Shown: positions 1 through 6,225, numbered from the stretch's first letter. The stretch: 7,534 nucleotides of DNA from DATHBP01 sp035296085 (GCA_035296085.1 DATHBP010000185.1:1-7534), one strand, 5' to 3'. The notes: a model not told the origin generated them from the letters alone. Numbers and translations: made by a program.

Positions 1-529
1 CGGTCCGCACAGCGCCGGTAGTGCTGTCGAAGGCGGCCACACCCTTGCGGACCACGTCGGCTGCTCCCGGGCGCGGTGCCACCCTGGTGAAGGAGCCCGA
101 TGCATAGAGAGTTAGGCCGTCGGACGAGGCAGCCAGGCCTGTGACGCCGGCGTTCCGGTAGGCGTCAGTGGTCCGGTAGAGCTGCGGCTTGAAGCTTGTG
201 TCGAGCTGAGCGGTCGTGGCATTGAAACGAAACAGGTTGTGGAAGCCCCCCGTCGTGACGCCGGTGCCGGGGTTGTAGACGTCGCTGATGCTGCCACCCA
301 CGTAGATCCAGTCGCCGATCCGCAGCATGGAGAGCACTCGCCGGCATGCGCTCGGATCCTCTACGCCGGGGTAGCACGCTCCGCCCGTCACCCGCGGAGT
401 TGCCGTCGAAGCAACGTCCGGCACCAGTGCGGGCAAGGGCTCGGAGGCGTGCCCTGCCCCTGCCCCCGCTGCGGTGACGGCCAGCACCGCTGCTGCCGCG
501 AGTGACGCACCCTTCGCTGCAAGCGTCAT
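1..529 (-). CDS. Secreted repeat protein, probable delta-60-type beta-propeller (C-terminus outside window)
   Basis: Reading down from the ATG at 529-527, 176 residues stay open to the window edge, so the 3' part is missing. The start is preceded by AGGAG (complement of 534-538) at a spacing of 4 nt. The N-terminus looks like a Sec signal peptide: Lys6, then an Ala-rich hydrophobic stretch (residues 8-26) and a plausible cleavage site after GHA near residue 28. The mature part has two Cys (52 and 62), which could form a disulfide. It then shows two similar units: one around residues 69-115 (IGDWIYVGGS ... FRFNATTAQLDTSF) and one around 129-175 (GLAASSDGLTLYASGSFTRV ... AAFDSTTGAV). Such 'lyvGGsFt ... 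fd..tG' repeats are typical of extracellular proteins annotated as delta-60 repeat or PQQ/WD-like propellers. The ligand and role are unknown. Roughly one codon in five ends in A or T by hand count, more than in the other genes here. Reading frame and export are fairly sure; the fold is inferred. Confidence 0.75.
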   Translation of the reverse strand, partial: MTLAAKGASLAAAAVLAVTAAGAGAGHASEPLPALVPDVASTATPRVTGGACYPGVEDPSACRRVLSMLRIGDWIYVGGSISDVYNPGTGVTTGGFHNLFRFNATTAQLDTSFKPQLYRTTDAYRNAGVTGLAASSDGLTLYASGSFTRVAPRPGAADVVRKGVAAFDSTTGAVRT

Positions 530-577
530 TGCTCTCCTACTAGTGGCAACCGGCATTCCGGGCGGGGTGAAATCACG

Positions 578-583
578 ATCGTA
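578..583 (-). promoter_or_regulatory. Candidate -10 element for the secreted repeat protein
   Basis: On the minus strand the hexamer TACGAT fits the actinobacterial TANNNT -10 pattern and would give a leader of about 40 nt ahead of the ribosome site and ATG at 529. I see no good -35 at 17-18 nt. A TTGACG and a GGGAAAC lie further upstream on the same strand (around 621-634), but their spacing does not fit this -10. The assignment rests on one hexamer in a short intergenic region. Confidence 0.25.
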
Positions 584-658
584 AGGGACGAAGGCACCGC
601 AGACCACGGCTCGGGACGCCGGGTTTCCCGTCAAACGGCACTGCGGCAGAATGCGCGC

Positions 659-1480
659 GTGACCTGGCAGCGGCGCTCAGCCGGGTCTGCCGACTCCGTA
701 CGCCGCCGAATCGCAGTCGCCACGTGGAGAGCCCCCTCCGACGCGCGCATCTACACGCGCTTGGTCGTGGACGCGACCGCAGTGCTGGCCTACGTCGAGG
801 CCACCCGCCGACGTACGGGCGAGCGGGTCACGATCACCCATGTGGTCGGCGCCGCCCTCGGTCGAGCCCTGCGGGCGGTCCCGGACACCCGGAGCCGGGT
901 GGTGTTCGGTCGGATCCGCTCCGTCGACACCTGCGACGTGGGCTTCGCGGTCGACATCAACGCTGGTGGCGACCTGGCGCCGGTGAAGGTCCGTGGCATC
1001 GACGCGTTGACGCCCGTCGACGTGGCCCGGGCGCTGTCCGCGGGCGTGTCGCGCGTGCGCACAGGCACCGACCAGAACCACTCGCGCAGCATGTCCATCG
1101 TGGCGCTGGCGCCGTCGTGGACGCTGCGCCCCCTGCTCGGAATCGCCAGTGTGCTGATCGGAGGCCTCGGCGTCGGCGCCTTCGGACAGCCCGGGTTCCC
1201 GTTCGGTTCGGCGTTCATCTCCAACGTGGGTCCGCTGGGGCTGGAAGAGGCCTACATGGCGCCGCTCCCGTTCGCCCGTGTGCCGCTCTACGTTGCCATC
1301 GGTGCCGTACGCGACACGGCCATCGCCGTCGACGGCCAGGTCGTCGTACGCCCCTGCATGGTGCTCATCGGGACCGCGGATCACCGGCTCGTCGACGGAG
1401 CCCACGCAGGGCAGGTCGTCACGGTCCTGCGCGACCTGCTTGCCGACCCGGCGCGGCTGGACGGCGTCGGGAGCGAGTGA
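659..1480 (+). CDS. Free-standing 2-oxoacid dehydrogenase E2-type acyltransferase domain protein
   Basis: This 273-residue protein consists of little more than the catalytic domain of dihydrolipoamide acyltransferases (chloramphenicol acetyltransferase fold). The signature is DHRLVDG at residues 241-247, with catalytic His242 and Asp246, preceded by FGSAFISNVGPLG (182-194), the counterpart of the E2 'tfTiSNlG' segment. Residues about 15-150 match the N-terminal half of the domain. There is no lipoyl domain or E1/E3-binding segment, and no E1 or E3 gene is visible nearby. The acyl donor and acceptor therefore cannot be deduced. A hydrophobic stretch (about 156-176) precedes the SNVG motif. The start is GTG: the nearest upstream ATG at 651 runs into a stop after three codons, and no ribosome site precedes 659. 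CAGAAT at 647-652 lies 6 nt ahead, so the mRNA could be leaderless. The stop lies 30 nt before the Nif3-like gene. The fold is sure; an active enzyme with a non-standard substrate is inferred. Confidence 0.85.
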   Translation: MTWQRRSAGSADSVRRRIAVATWRAPSDARIYTRLVVDATAVLAYVEATRRRTGERVTITHVVGAALGRALRAVPDTRSRVVFGRIRSVDTCDVGFAVDINAGGDLAPVKVRGIDALTPVDVARALSAGVSRVRTGTDQNHSRSMSIVALAPSWTLRPLLGIASVLIGGLGVGAFGQPGFPFGSAFISNVGPLGLEEAYMAPLPFARVPLYVAIGAVRDTAIAVDGQVVVRPCMVLIGTADHRLVDGAHAGQVVTVLRDLLADPARLDGVGSE

Positions 1481-1498
1481 GCGCGAACTGATCGTTGC

Positions 1499-1504
1499 TA
1501 CCGT
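1499..1504 (+). promoter_or_regulatory. Candidate -10 element giving a leaderless Nif3-like mRNA
   Basis: TACCGT fits TANNNT and is followed by exactly 6 nt and then the GTG start at 1511, the spacing expected if transcription begins on the start codon. No Shine-Dalgarno sequence precedes this GTG, which agrees with leaderless expression. The -35 region (about 1476-1481) has no recognisable hexamer. The gene may instead, or also, be read through from the acyltransferase gene. Confidence 0.35.
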
Positions 1505-1510
1505 GCCGAC

Positions 1511-2683
1511 GTGCCGGCAGTGCGTCAGGTCGTCGAGTGCCTGGACCGGCTGTACGACCCGGCGCTGGCGGCCGACTGGGACGCCGTAGGGCTCGTGTGC
1601 GGCGACCCGGATGCCGAGGTGCGTACGGTCCTGTTCGCCGTCGACCCGGTGCTGGCTGTCGTTGACGAGGCCATCAGCCGCGGCGCCGACCTCGTCGTCA
1701 CCCATCATCCGCTGTTCCTGAGCCCGGTGCACTCCGTCGCCGCCACGACCGCCAAGGGAGTGGTCGTGCACCGACTGGTCAGCAACACGATTGCCCTCCA
1801 CGTCTGCCACACCAACGCCGATCACGCATATCCAGGGGTCTCCGATGCCCTGGCCGCCGCGATCGGCGTCCGCGACGTGCGTCCCATCGAGCCGCTCGCC
1901 GGCGAACCGCTCGACAAGCTGGTCGCGTTCGTCCCGACCGCCGAGGTGGACAAGCTCATCGACGCGCTAGCGGCCGCGGGGGCAGGCGCGATCGGGGACT
2001 ACGACCGCTGCGCCTTCACCGCGACCGGCAGCGGCACGTTCCGGCCATTGCTCGGCGCCGAGCCGACGATCGGCGCAATCGGTGCGATCGCGCGTGTCGA
2101 GGAGTCCCGCGTCGAGATGGTGGTGCCTCGTCATCGCCGAGCCGCGGTGCTTGCTGCGATGCGAGCCGCACACCCGTACGAAGAGCCCGCGTTCGACCTG
2201 CTCGAGCTGGCCGCCGTACCGGGGCAGCGGGGGAGCGGCCGGATAGGCGTGCTCGAGGAACCCACGACTCTTGCCGGCTTCGCCGAGCGGGTCGCCGTCG
2301 CGCTGCCCGCCACCGCGGGCGGTGTGCGGGTCGCTGGTCCACCCGACCAGCCCGTGCGCCGGGTCGCGGTCTGCGGGGGCGCCGGCGACTCGCTGCTGGA
2401 CGCGGTCCGCGCGACCGATGCCGACGTCTATCTCACGTCAGACTTGCGACACCACCGCGCAGCCGAGTTTCGCGAGGACTCGGAGCGCAGCATCGCGCTG
2501 ATCGACGTGTCGCACTGGGCCGCCGAGTGGACCTGGCTGCCCCAAGCAGCCTCCCGCCTGCACGCCGGGATGGCAGCGGCTGGGGCTACCGTGGAGGTCC
2601 GGGTCTCCGCCCTGTGCACGGACCCATGGCAGTTCCACCTGCAGCATCCCGACAGGCCCGACAGCGAGGAGAGCGACGGGTGA
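1511..2683 (+). CDS. Nif3-like dinuclear metal centre protein (DUF34, 'GTP cyclohydrolase 1 type 2' family)
   Basis: The 390 residues match the long form of the Nif3/YbgI family, which forms toroidal hexamers with two metal ions per subunit. Expected metal ligands are all present: His65 and His66 in THHPLF, Asp104 in TNAD, and His335 and Glu339 in DVSHWAAEW. Other family marks are LYDPALAADWDAVGL near the N-terminus, GRIGVLEE (243-250) and TSDLRHH (309-315). Residues about 136-233 are the PII/CutA-like inserted domain found in the long members, ending in HPYEEPAFD. The family's function is unsettled: GTP cyclohydrolase activity has been reported for one homologue, and metal or cofactor handling has been proposed. 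The GTG start at 1511 gives the normal N-terminus. The stop overlaps the GTG of the Zn-ribbon gene by 4 nt, so the two are translationally coupled. The C-terminal tail after about residue 375 is acidic and probably not part of the fold. Confidence 0.93.
   Translation: MPAVRQVVECLDRLYDPALAADWDAVGLVCGDPDAEVRTVLFAVDPVLAVVDEAISRGADLVVTHHPLFLSPVHSVAATTAKGVVVHRLVSNTIALHVCHTNADHAYPGVSDALAAAIGVRDVRPIEPLAGEPLDKLVAFVPTAEVDKLIDALAAAGAGAIGDYDRCAFTATGSGTFRPLLGAEPTIGAIGAIARVEESRVEMVVPRHRRAAVLAAMRAAHPYEEPAFDLLELAAVPGQRGSGRIGVLEEPTTLAGFAERVAVALPATAGGVRVAGPPDQPVRRVAVCGGAGDSLLDAVRATDADVYLTSDLRHHRAAEFREDSERSIALIDVSHWAAEWTWLPQAASRLHAGMAAAGATVEVRVSALCTDPWQFHLQHPDRPDSEESDG
2666..2671 (+). promoter_or_regulatory. 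Ribosome binding site that fixes the Zn-ribbon gene start
   Basis: GAGGAG lies inside the end of the Nif3-like gene, 8 nt ahead of the GTG at 2680. It supports that start over the in-frame ATG-type start far upstream at 2527, which would bury over 150 nt of the neighbour. Confidence 0.65.
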
Positions 2684-3423
2684 AAGCCGATCCCTTCGCT
2701 CAGCTGCGCCTGCTCGACCTGCAAAGCCTCGATGCCCTGCTCGACTTGCTGGCTCACCGACGCGCCACGCTGCCTCAGCTCGCGGAGCTGGCCGTGCTCG
2801 GAGAGCGCCGCTCGGCAGTAGACGACGAGCGAGTCGGCGCCGAGACCGATGTTTCGGACCTTTCCCGCCAGCAGCGCAAGGCCGACGCCGATGTCGAGCA
2901 GGTGAAGGCTCGCCGGACGCGTGACCAGCAACGGCTAGACCGCGGCGAGGTCGGCAGTCCCAAGGACCTGGCCGGCCTCCAGTCCGAGGTCCAGGCGCTC
3001 TCGCGTCGCATCGACGTGCTCGAGGACGAGGAGCTCGAGGTGATGGAACAGCTCGAGACCGCACAGCAGCGTCTCGATGCGAGCCAACGGAGCCTGGCGG
3101 AGATCGACGCACAGCTCGCCGCGGTGGGTTCCGCACGCGACGAGGCGCTCGCGGCCATCGACGCCGAGGCGGAGAAGGCCCAGACCGAGCGACACCAGCT
3201 CGCGGGCGAGCTGCCCGCAGACCTGCTGGCGCTCTACGAGAAGCTGCGCGCGCAGCTCGGTGGCGTGGGGGCGGCGGCCCTCCAGCAGCGCCGCTGCACC
3301 GGGTGCCGGCTGGAGCTGACGCCCGCTGACCGCAGCCGCATCCTTGCCTCGCCGCCCGATGAGGTGGTCCGCTGCGAGGAGTGCCGGCGCATCCTGGTGC
3401 GCACGCACGAGTCGCCGGTCTGA
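2680..3423 (+). CDS. Coiled-coil Zn-ribbon protein (COG1579 family, Rv2229c-like)
   Basis: The 247-residue protein has a long, charged, Leu/Glu/Arg-rich helical region (about residues 10-190) with heptad-like spacing. This includes the family segment SPKDLAGLQSEVQALSRRID (93-112). A C-terminal C4 zinc ribbon follows, with Cys206 and Cys209 (CTGC) and Cys232 and Cys235 (CEEC). Proteins of this class are described as predicted nucleic-acid-binding Zn-ribbon proteins and form antiparallel coiled-coil hairpins. No enzymatic activity is established. The GTG start overlaps the Nif3-like stop (GTGA) and has a good ribosome site. The stop comes 8 nt before the RNase H gene. Tight coupling on both sides suggests work with the Nif3-like protein or with the RNase H, possibly as an adaptor for RNA or hybrids; that is inference. 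The family assignment is confident. Confidence 0.9.
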   Translation: MKADPFAQLRLLDLQSLDALLDLLAHRRATLPQLAELAVLGERRSAVDDERVGAETDVSDLSRQQRKADADVEQVKARRTRDQQRLDRGEVGSPKDLAGLQSEVQALSRRIDVLEDEELEVMEQLETAQQRLDASQRSLAEIDAQLAAVGSARDEALAAIDAEAEKAQTERHQLAGELPADLLALYEKLRAQLGGVGAAALQQRRCTGCRLELTPADRSRILASPPDEVVRCEECRRILVRTHESPV

Positions 3424-3431
3424 CCACCTCG

Positions 3432-4610
3432 ATGGCTGCGCCGACCCCGCGACGGGTCCTGATACGAGCCGACGGCGGGTCGCGCGGCAACCCCGGCCCG
3501 GCGGCGTACGGAGCTGTCCTCGAGGACGCCGACACCGGCACGGTGCTCGCCGAGACAGCCGAGGCGATCGGCCAGGCCACCAACAACGTCGCGGAGTACC
3601 GCGGGCTCATCGCCGGGCTTGAGCTCGCCCGTCAGTACGCGCCCGGCGCCGCCGTGGAAGTGCGGTTGGACTCCAAGCTGATCATCGAGCAGATGGCGGG
3701 GCGGTGGAAGGTCAAGCACCCGGATATGCGACCGCTGGCTTTGCGCGCTCGGGCGCTGGTGCCGAGCGACACCCGCTGGACATGGGTGCCACGCGAGGAC
3801 AACAGCCACGCCGATCGGCTCCTCAACGCGGCACTCGACGCCGCAACCGGGCGCAGTAGGCGATCGGTCCCGCCGGCCTTTGACCGTCAGGTGGCACCTG
3901 CGGCGGCGGTCAGCGATGGTGCCGAGACCGGCCTCGCCGAGACGGACCCGCCGGCGGCGAGGCAGCTCAGCCGGTTGGCCGGCTGGCGTACAGACCCCGG
4001 CTCGCCCACCACGTTGCTGCTGTTGCGCCACGGCGAGACGGCACACACGGCGGCCCGCCTCTTCAGCGGTTCTGGCGGCGACGACCCTGCCCTGACCGAC
4101 GAAGGCCGGGCCCAAGCCATGGCGGCCGCCGCGTGGCTGGCCGCGCGCGGTGACATCGACGCGCTCGTGTCCTCCCCGTTGCGCCGCACCCGGGAGACCG
4201 CGGCGGCCGTGGCGGACGCCTTGGCGCTGCAGCTCGGCGTGGACAGCGGCATGGCCGAAGCGGACTTCGGCAGCTGGGACGCTAAGTCCTTCACTGAGGT
4301 GCAGGAGCGTTGGCCCAGTGAGCTGGAGGCATGGCTGGGGTCGACCGACGTCGCACCACCGGGTGGGGAGTCGTTCGCCCAGGTGTCGCGCCGCGTGCGC
4401 TCGTCCCGCGACCGGCTGCTGCGAGACCACGCCGGCAAGACCGTCGTCGTCGTCACCCACGTCACGCCGATCAAGCTGTTGGTCCGGGGTGTGCTCGACG
4501 CACCACTGCAGTCCATCTACCGCATGGAGCTGCCACCCGCCTCGCTGACCGAGCTGCGCTGGTACGCCGACGGGACCCCGTCGCTACGCCAGTTCGCCGT
4601 ACGGCCCTGA
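3432..4610 (+). CDS. Bifunctional RNase HI / histidine phosphatase (CobC-like), Rv2228c type
   Basis: Two enzymes are fused in 392 residues. Residues about 7-138 are RNase HI, which cleaves RNA in RNA/DNA hybrids. Catalytic carboxylates are Asp14 (RADGGSRGNPG), Glu55 (NNVAEYRG), Asp80 (RLDSKLI) and Asp128 (NSHADRL). There is no separate N-terminal hybrid-binding domain. A linker rich in Ala, Pro and charged residues (about 139-192) leads to a histidine phosphatase domain with the RHGET motif (phospho-acceptor His200), SSPLRRTRETA and the second histidine His343 in VTHVTP. The mycobacterial homologue has been shown to have RNase H activity and a phosphatase half that acts as alpha-ribazole phosphatase in cobalamin synthesis; substrate use here is inferred. 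The ATG at 3432 is chosen because it directly precedes the first beta strand and avoids overlap with the Zn-ribbon gene. An in-frame GTG at 3381 would add 17 unlikely residues. No strong ribosome site is seen, so coupling to the gene 8 nt upstream is likely. Confidence 0.93.
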   Translation: MAAPTPRRVLIRADGGSRGNPGPAAYGAVLEDADTGTVLAETAEAIGQATNNVAEYRGLIAGLELARQYAPGAAVEVRLDSKLIIEQMAGRWKVKHPDMRPLALRARALVPSDTRWTWVPREDNSHADRLLNAALDAATGRSRRSVPPAFDRQVAPAAAVSDGAETGLAETDPPAARQLSRLAGWRTDPGSPTTLLLLRHGETAHTAARLFSGSGGDDPALTDEGRAQAMAAAAWLAARGDIDALVSSPLRRTRETAAAVADALALQLGVDSGMAEADFGSWDAKSFTEVQERWPSELEAWLGSTDVAPPGGESFAQVSRRVRSSRDRLLRDHAGKTVVVVTHVTPIKLLVRGVLDAPLQSIYRMELPPASLTELRWYADGTPSLRQFAVRP

Positions 4611-4627
4611 TCGCCCGCCCCCTTCGC

Positions 4628-4634
4628 GGAAGGA
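4628..4634 (+). promoter_or_regulatory. Ribosome binding site of the RNB exoribonuclease gene
   Basis: GGAAGGA sits 6 nt ahead of the GTG at 4641 in the 30-nt gap after the RNase H fusion gene. It supports GTG as the start. Confidence 0.65.
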
Positions 4635-4640
4635 CTTCTC

Positions 4641-6074
4641 GTGCTCCGACGTACCGTGCGCGCTCAGGCTGACGCCTCCACGCTGCAAGCCGGGCTCGAC
4701 GGAATCGCCGCCGAGCTCGAGGTCCCGGTGGAGTTCCCGCCGGCGGTCGTCGCAGCGGCCGAGCAGGCCGCCGGCGCGGTCGTCCTGCCGGCCGAGGACC
4801 GTACCGACGTCGCGCTGGTGACCATCGACCCGCCGGGCTCGATGGACCTCGACCAGGCGCTGCACCTAGAAAGGGCCGGGGACGGGTTCCGGGTCTACTA
4901 CGCCATCGCCGATGTCGCCACGTTCGTCGTGCCAGGCGGACCGGTGGACCTCGAGGCGCACAAGCGTGGCGAGACGTTGTACGCACCCGACCGGCGTACG
5001 CCGCTGCACCCGAAGGTGCTGTCCGAGGGTGCCGCGAGCCTGCTGCCGGACCAGCTACGCCCGGCGCTGCTGTGGTGCATCGAGCTGGACGCCACCGGTG
5101 AACTGAGGAGCGTTGACGTGCGCCGTGCCCGGGTCCGCAGCCGCGCCCGGCTCGACTACACCGGTGCCCAGGAACAGCTCGACCGCGGGGAGGGGTCGGA
5201 CTCGCTGCGGCTGCTGCGCGAGGTAGGGATGCTGCGTGAGCAGCGCGAACGCGAGCGCGGCGGCATCAACCTGGCCTTGCCCGACCAGGAGGTGGCGGTC
5301 ACGGCGGCTGGCTGGGCGCTGGAGTACCGGGCGCTGCTGCCGGTCGAGGGCTGGAACGCGCAGATCTCCTTGCTCACCGGGATGTGCGCCGCGCGGCTGA
5401 TGCTCGACGGCAAGGTCGGTCTGCTGCGTACGCTGCCGCCACCCGACCCGCGCGACGTTGCCCGGCTGCGACGTACCGCCGTGGCGCTGCACGTCGACTG
5501 GCCGGACTCGCTCACACCAGCGGAGTTCATCCGCGGGCTCGACCCGACGACGTCACAGGAGGCAGCCATGCTCACGGCGTGCACGGCCCTGCTGGGTGGC
5601 GCGGGCTACGCAGCTTTCGACGGCGAGGCGCCCGACCAGCCGATGCACAGTGCGATCGCGGCGGAGTACGCCCATGCCACCGCTCCGCTGCGCCGGCTGG
5701 GCGACCGCTACGTCGGCGAGGTGTGCGTCGCGCTGTGCGCCGGTACGCCCGTGCCCGACTGGGTCCGTGCGGCGCTGCCCGACCTACCGAAGACCATGGC
5801 GCAGACCGGGCAGACGGCGAAGCACTACGAGCGGGCGGTCGTCGACCTGGTCGAGGCGGGTGTGCTCGCGCCGCTGGTCGGCCAGGAGTTCGGCGGTGTG
5901 GTCGTCGACACCGACGACAACGACCCGCGCCGCGGAGCGGTGATGCTCAGCGAGCCGGCCGTGCAGGGTCCGGTGTCTGCTGCCGTGGCGCTCCCGCTGG
6001 GCGCTGCGGTGACGGTTCGGCTCACCGAGGCCGACGTCACCAAGCGCCGGGTGCACTTCGAGCTAGTGGTGTGA
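4641..6074 (+). CDS. Short RNB-domain (RNase II/R family) 3'-5' exoribonuclease
   Basis: The 477-residue protein carries an RNB domain over about residues 55-380. The metal site is in TIDPPGSMDLDQAL: Asp63, Asp69 and Asp71 align with Asp201, Asp207 and Asp209 of E. coli RNase II, while Gln72 stands where RNase II has Asp210. AIADVATFV (88-96) and the run RGETLYAPDRRTPLHPKVLS (109-128) are standard RNB segments. HATAPLRRLGDRY (345-357) is the counterpart of the RNase II 'SPIRKYGD' region, whose Arg contacts the scissile phosphate. About 70 C-terminal residues (from GQEFGGVVVD, 414) look like an S1-type OB fold. The two N-terminal cold-shock domains of RNase II/R are absent; only about 50 residues precede the RNB core. 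Known members degrade RNA processively from the 3' end in the cytoplasm. The gene follows RNase H by 30 nt and precedes rnpB by 157 nt. Family is sure; activity is likely but should be weighed against Gln72. Confidence 0.92.
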   Translation: MLRRTVRAQADASTLQAGLDGIAAELEVPVEFPPAVVAAAEQAAGAVVLPAEDRTDVALVTIDPPGSMDLDQALHLERAGDGFRVYYAIADVATFVVPGGPVDLEAHKRGETLYAPDRRTPLHPKVLSEGAASLLPDQLRPALLWCIELDATGELRSVDVRRARVRSRARLDYTGAQEQLDRGEGSDSLRLLREVGMLREQRERERGGINLALPDQEVAVTAAGWALEYRALLPVEGWNAQISLLTGMCAARLMLDGKVGLLRTLPPPDPRDVARLRRTAVALHVDWPDSLTPAEFIRGLDPTTSQEAAMLTACTALLGGAGYAAFDGEAPDQPMHSAIAAEYAHATAPLRRLGDRYVGEVCVALCAGTPVPDWVRAALPDLPKTMAQTGQTAKHYERAVVDLVEAGVLAPLVGQEFGGVVVDTDDNDPRRGAVMLSEPAVQGPVSAAVALPLGAAVTVRLTEADVTKRRVHFELVV

Positions 6075-6080
6075 CGATCC

Positions 6081-6098
6081 GGGGGTGGCCGGGCCCCC
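6081..6098 (+). other. Small GC hairpin after the RNB gene
   Basis: GGGGG at 6081-6085 can pair with CCCCC at 6094-6098 around an 8-nt loop, 6 nt after the stop codon of the exoribonuclease. There is no U tract. It may add to transcript-end stability or help terminate, but the stem is only 5 bp. Confidence 0.3.
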
Positions 6099-6099
6099 T

Positions 6100-6138
6100 G
6101 TGGCCACTTGCCTCGTGTTGTCGCCAAATAGTGGCCAC
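6100..6138. repeat. Two copies of the palindrome GTGGCCAC
   Basis: The self-complementary 8-mer GTGGCCAC occurs at 6100-6107 and again at 6131-6138, 31 bp apart start to start, which is close to three helical turns. The copies could be operator half-sites on one DNA face ahead of rnpB. They could also pair with each other as a hairpin with a 23-nt loop after the exoribonuclease gene. The sequence does not decide between these. Confidence 0.4.
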
Positions 6139-6159
6139 GCACCGTGAATTGGCGGTGCG
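6138..6159 (+). terminator. Hairpin between the RNB gene and rnpB, possible terminator
   Basis: CGCACCG (6138-6144) and CGGTGCG (6153-6159) form a perfect 7-bp stem with an 8-nt loop. There is no U tract, as is common in actinobacterial terminators. An alternative pairing, CGCCAA (6122-6127) with TTGGCG (6149-6154), overlaps it, so the two structures exclude each other. The position after the five-gene run and before an independent RNA gene suits termination. Confidence 0.4.
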
Positions 6160-6219
6160 ACGGCCCCATTTGCGGTGGGTCGGCTCGGCGGAGCGGAGAC
6201 CGCGCCCCCCGTACGGCGC

Positions 6220-6225
6220 TAGGCT
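6220..6225 (+). promoter_or_regulatory. Candidate -10 element of rnpB
   Basis: TAGGCT fits TANNNT and ends 6 nt before G6232, the first base of the P1 helix and so the expected 5' end of the RNase P RNA. The -35 area (about 6196-6202) has no consensus hexamer. The support is the match between this spacing and the 5' end predicted independently from the P1 helix. Confidence 0.45.

Noticed and set aside
677..1825. A long open frame on the minus strand opposite the acyltransferase and Nif3-like genes
   Set aside because: Its product is low-complexity (His, Arg, Gly, Asp-rich) and matches nothing, while the plus strand carries clear catalytic motifs. It is an effect of high GC content.
2527..2679. 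An N-terminal extension of the Zn-ribbon protein
   Set aside because: It would overlap the conserved end of the Nif3-like gene, its residues are compositionally biased, and a GTG with a good ribosome site at 2680 gives the normal family N-terminus.
3381..3431. A GTG start for the RNase H fusion 17 codons upstream
   Set aside because: It would overlap the Zn-ribbon coding end, including the codons for its last Cys pair, and the family begins close to the first strand of RNase H, as given by the ATG at 3432.
2438..3610. A long minus-strand frame opposite the Zn-ribbon gene
   Set aside because: It is Arg/Ala/Pro-rich with no domain signature and spans three real plus-strand genes.
3234..4460. 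A minus-strand frame opposite the RNase H fusion gene
   Set aside because: No motifs; it runs through both catalytic domains of the real gene on the other strand.
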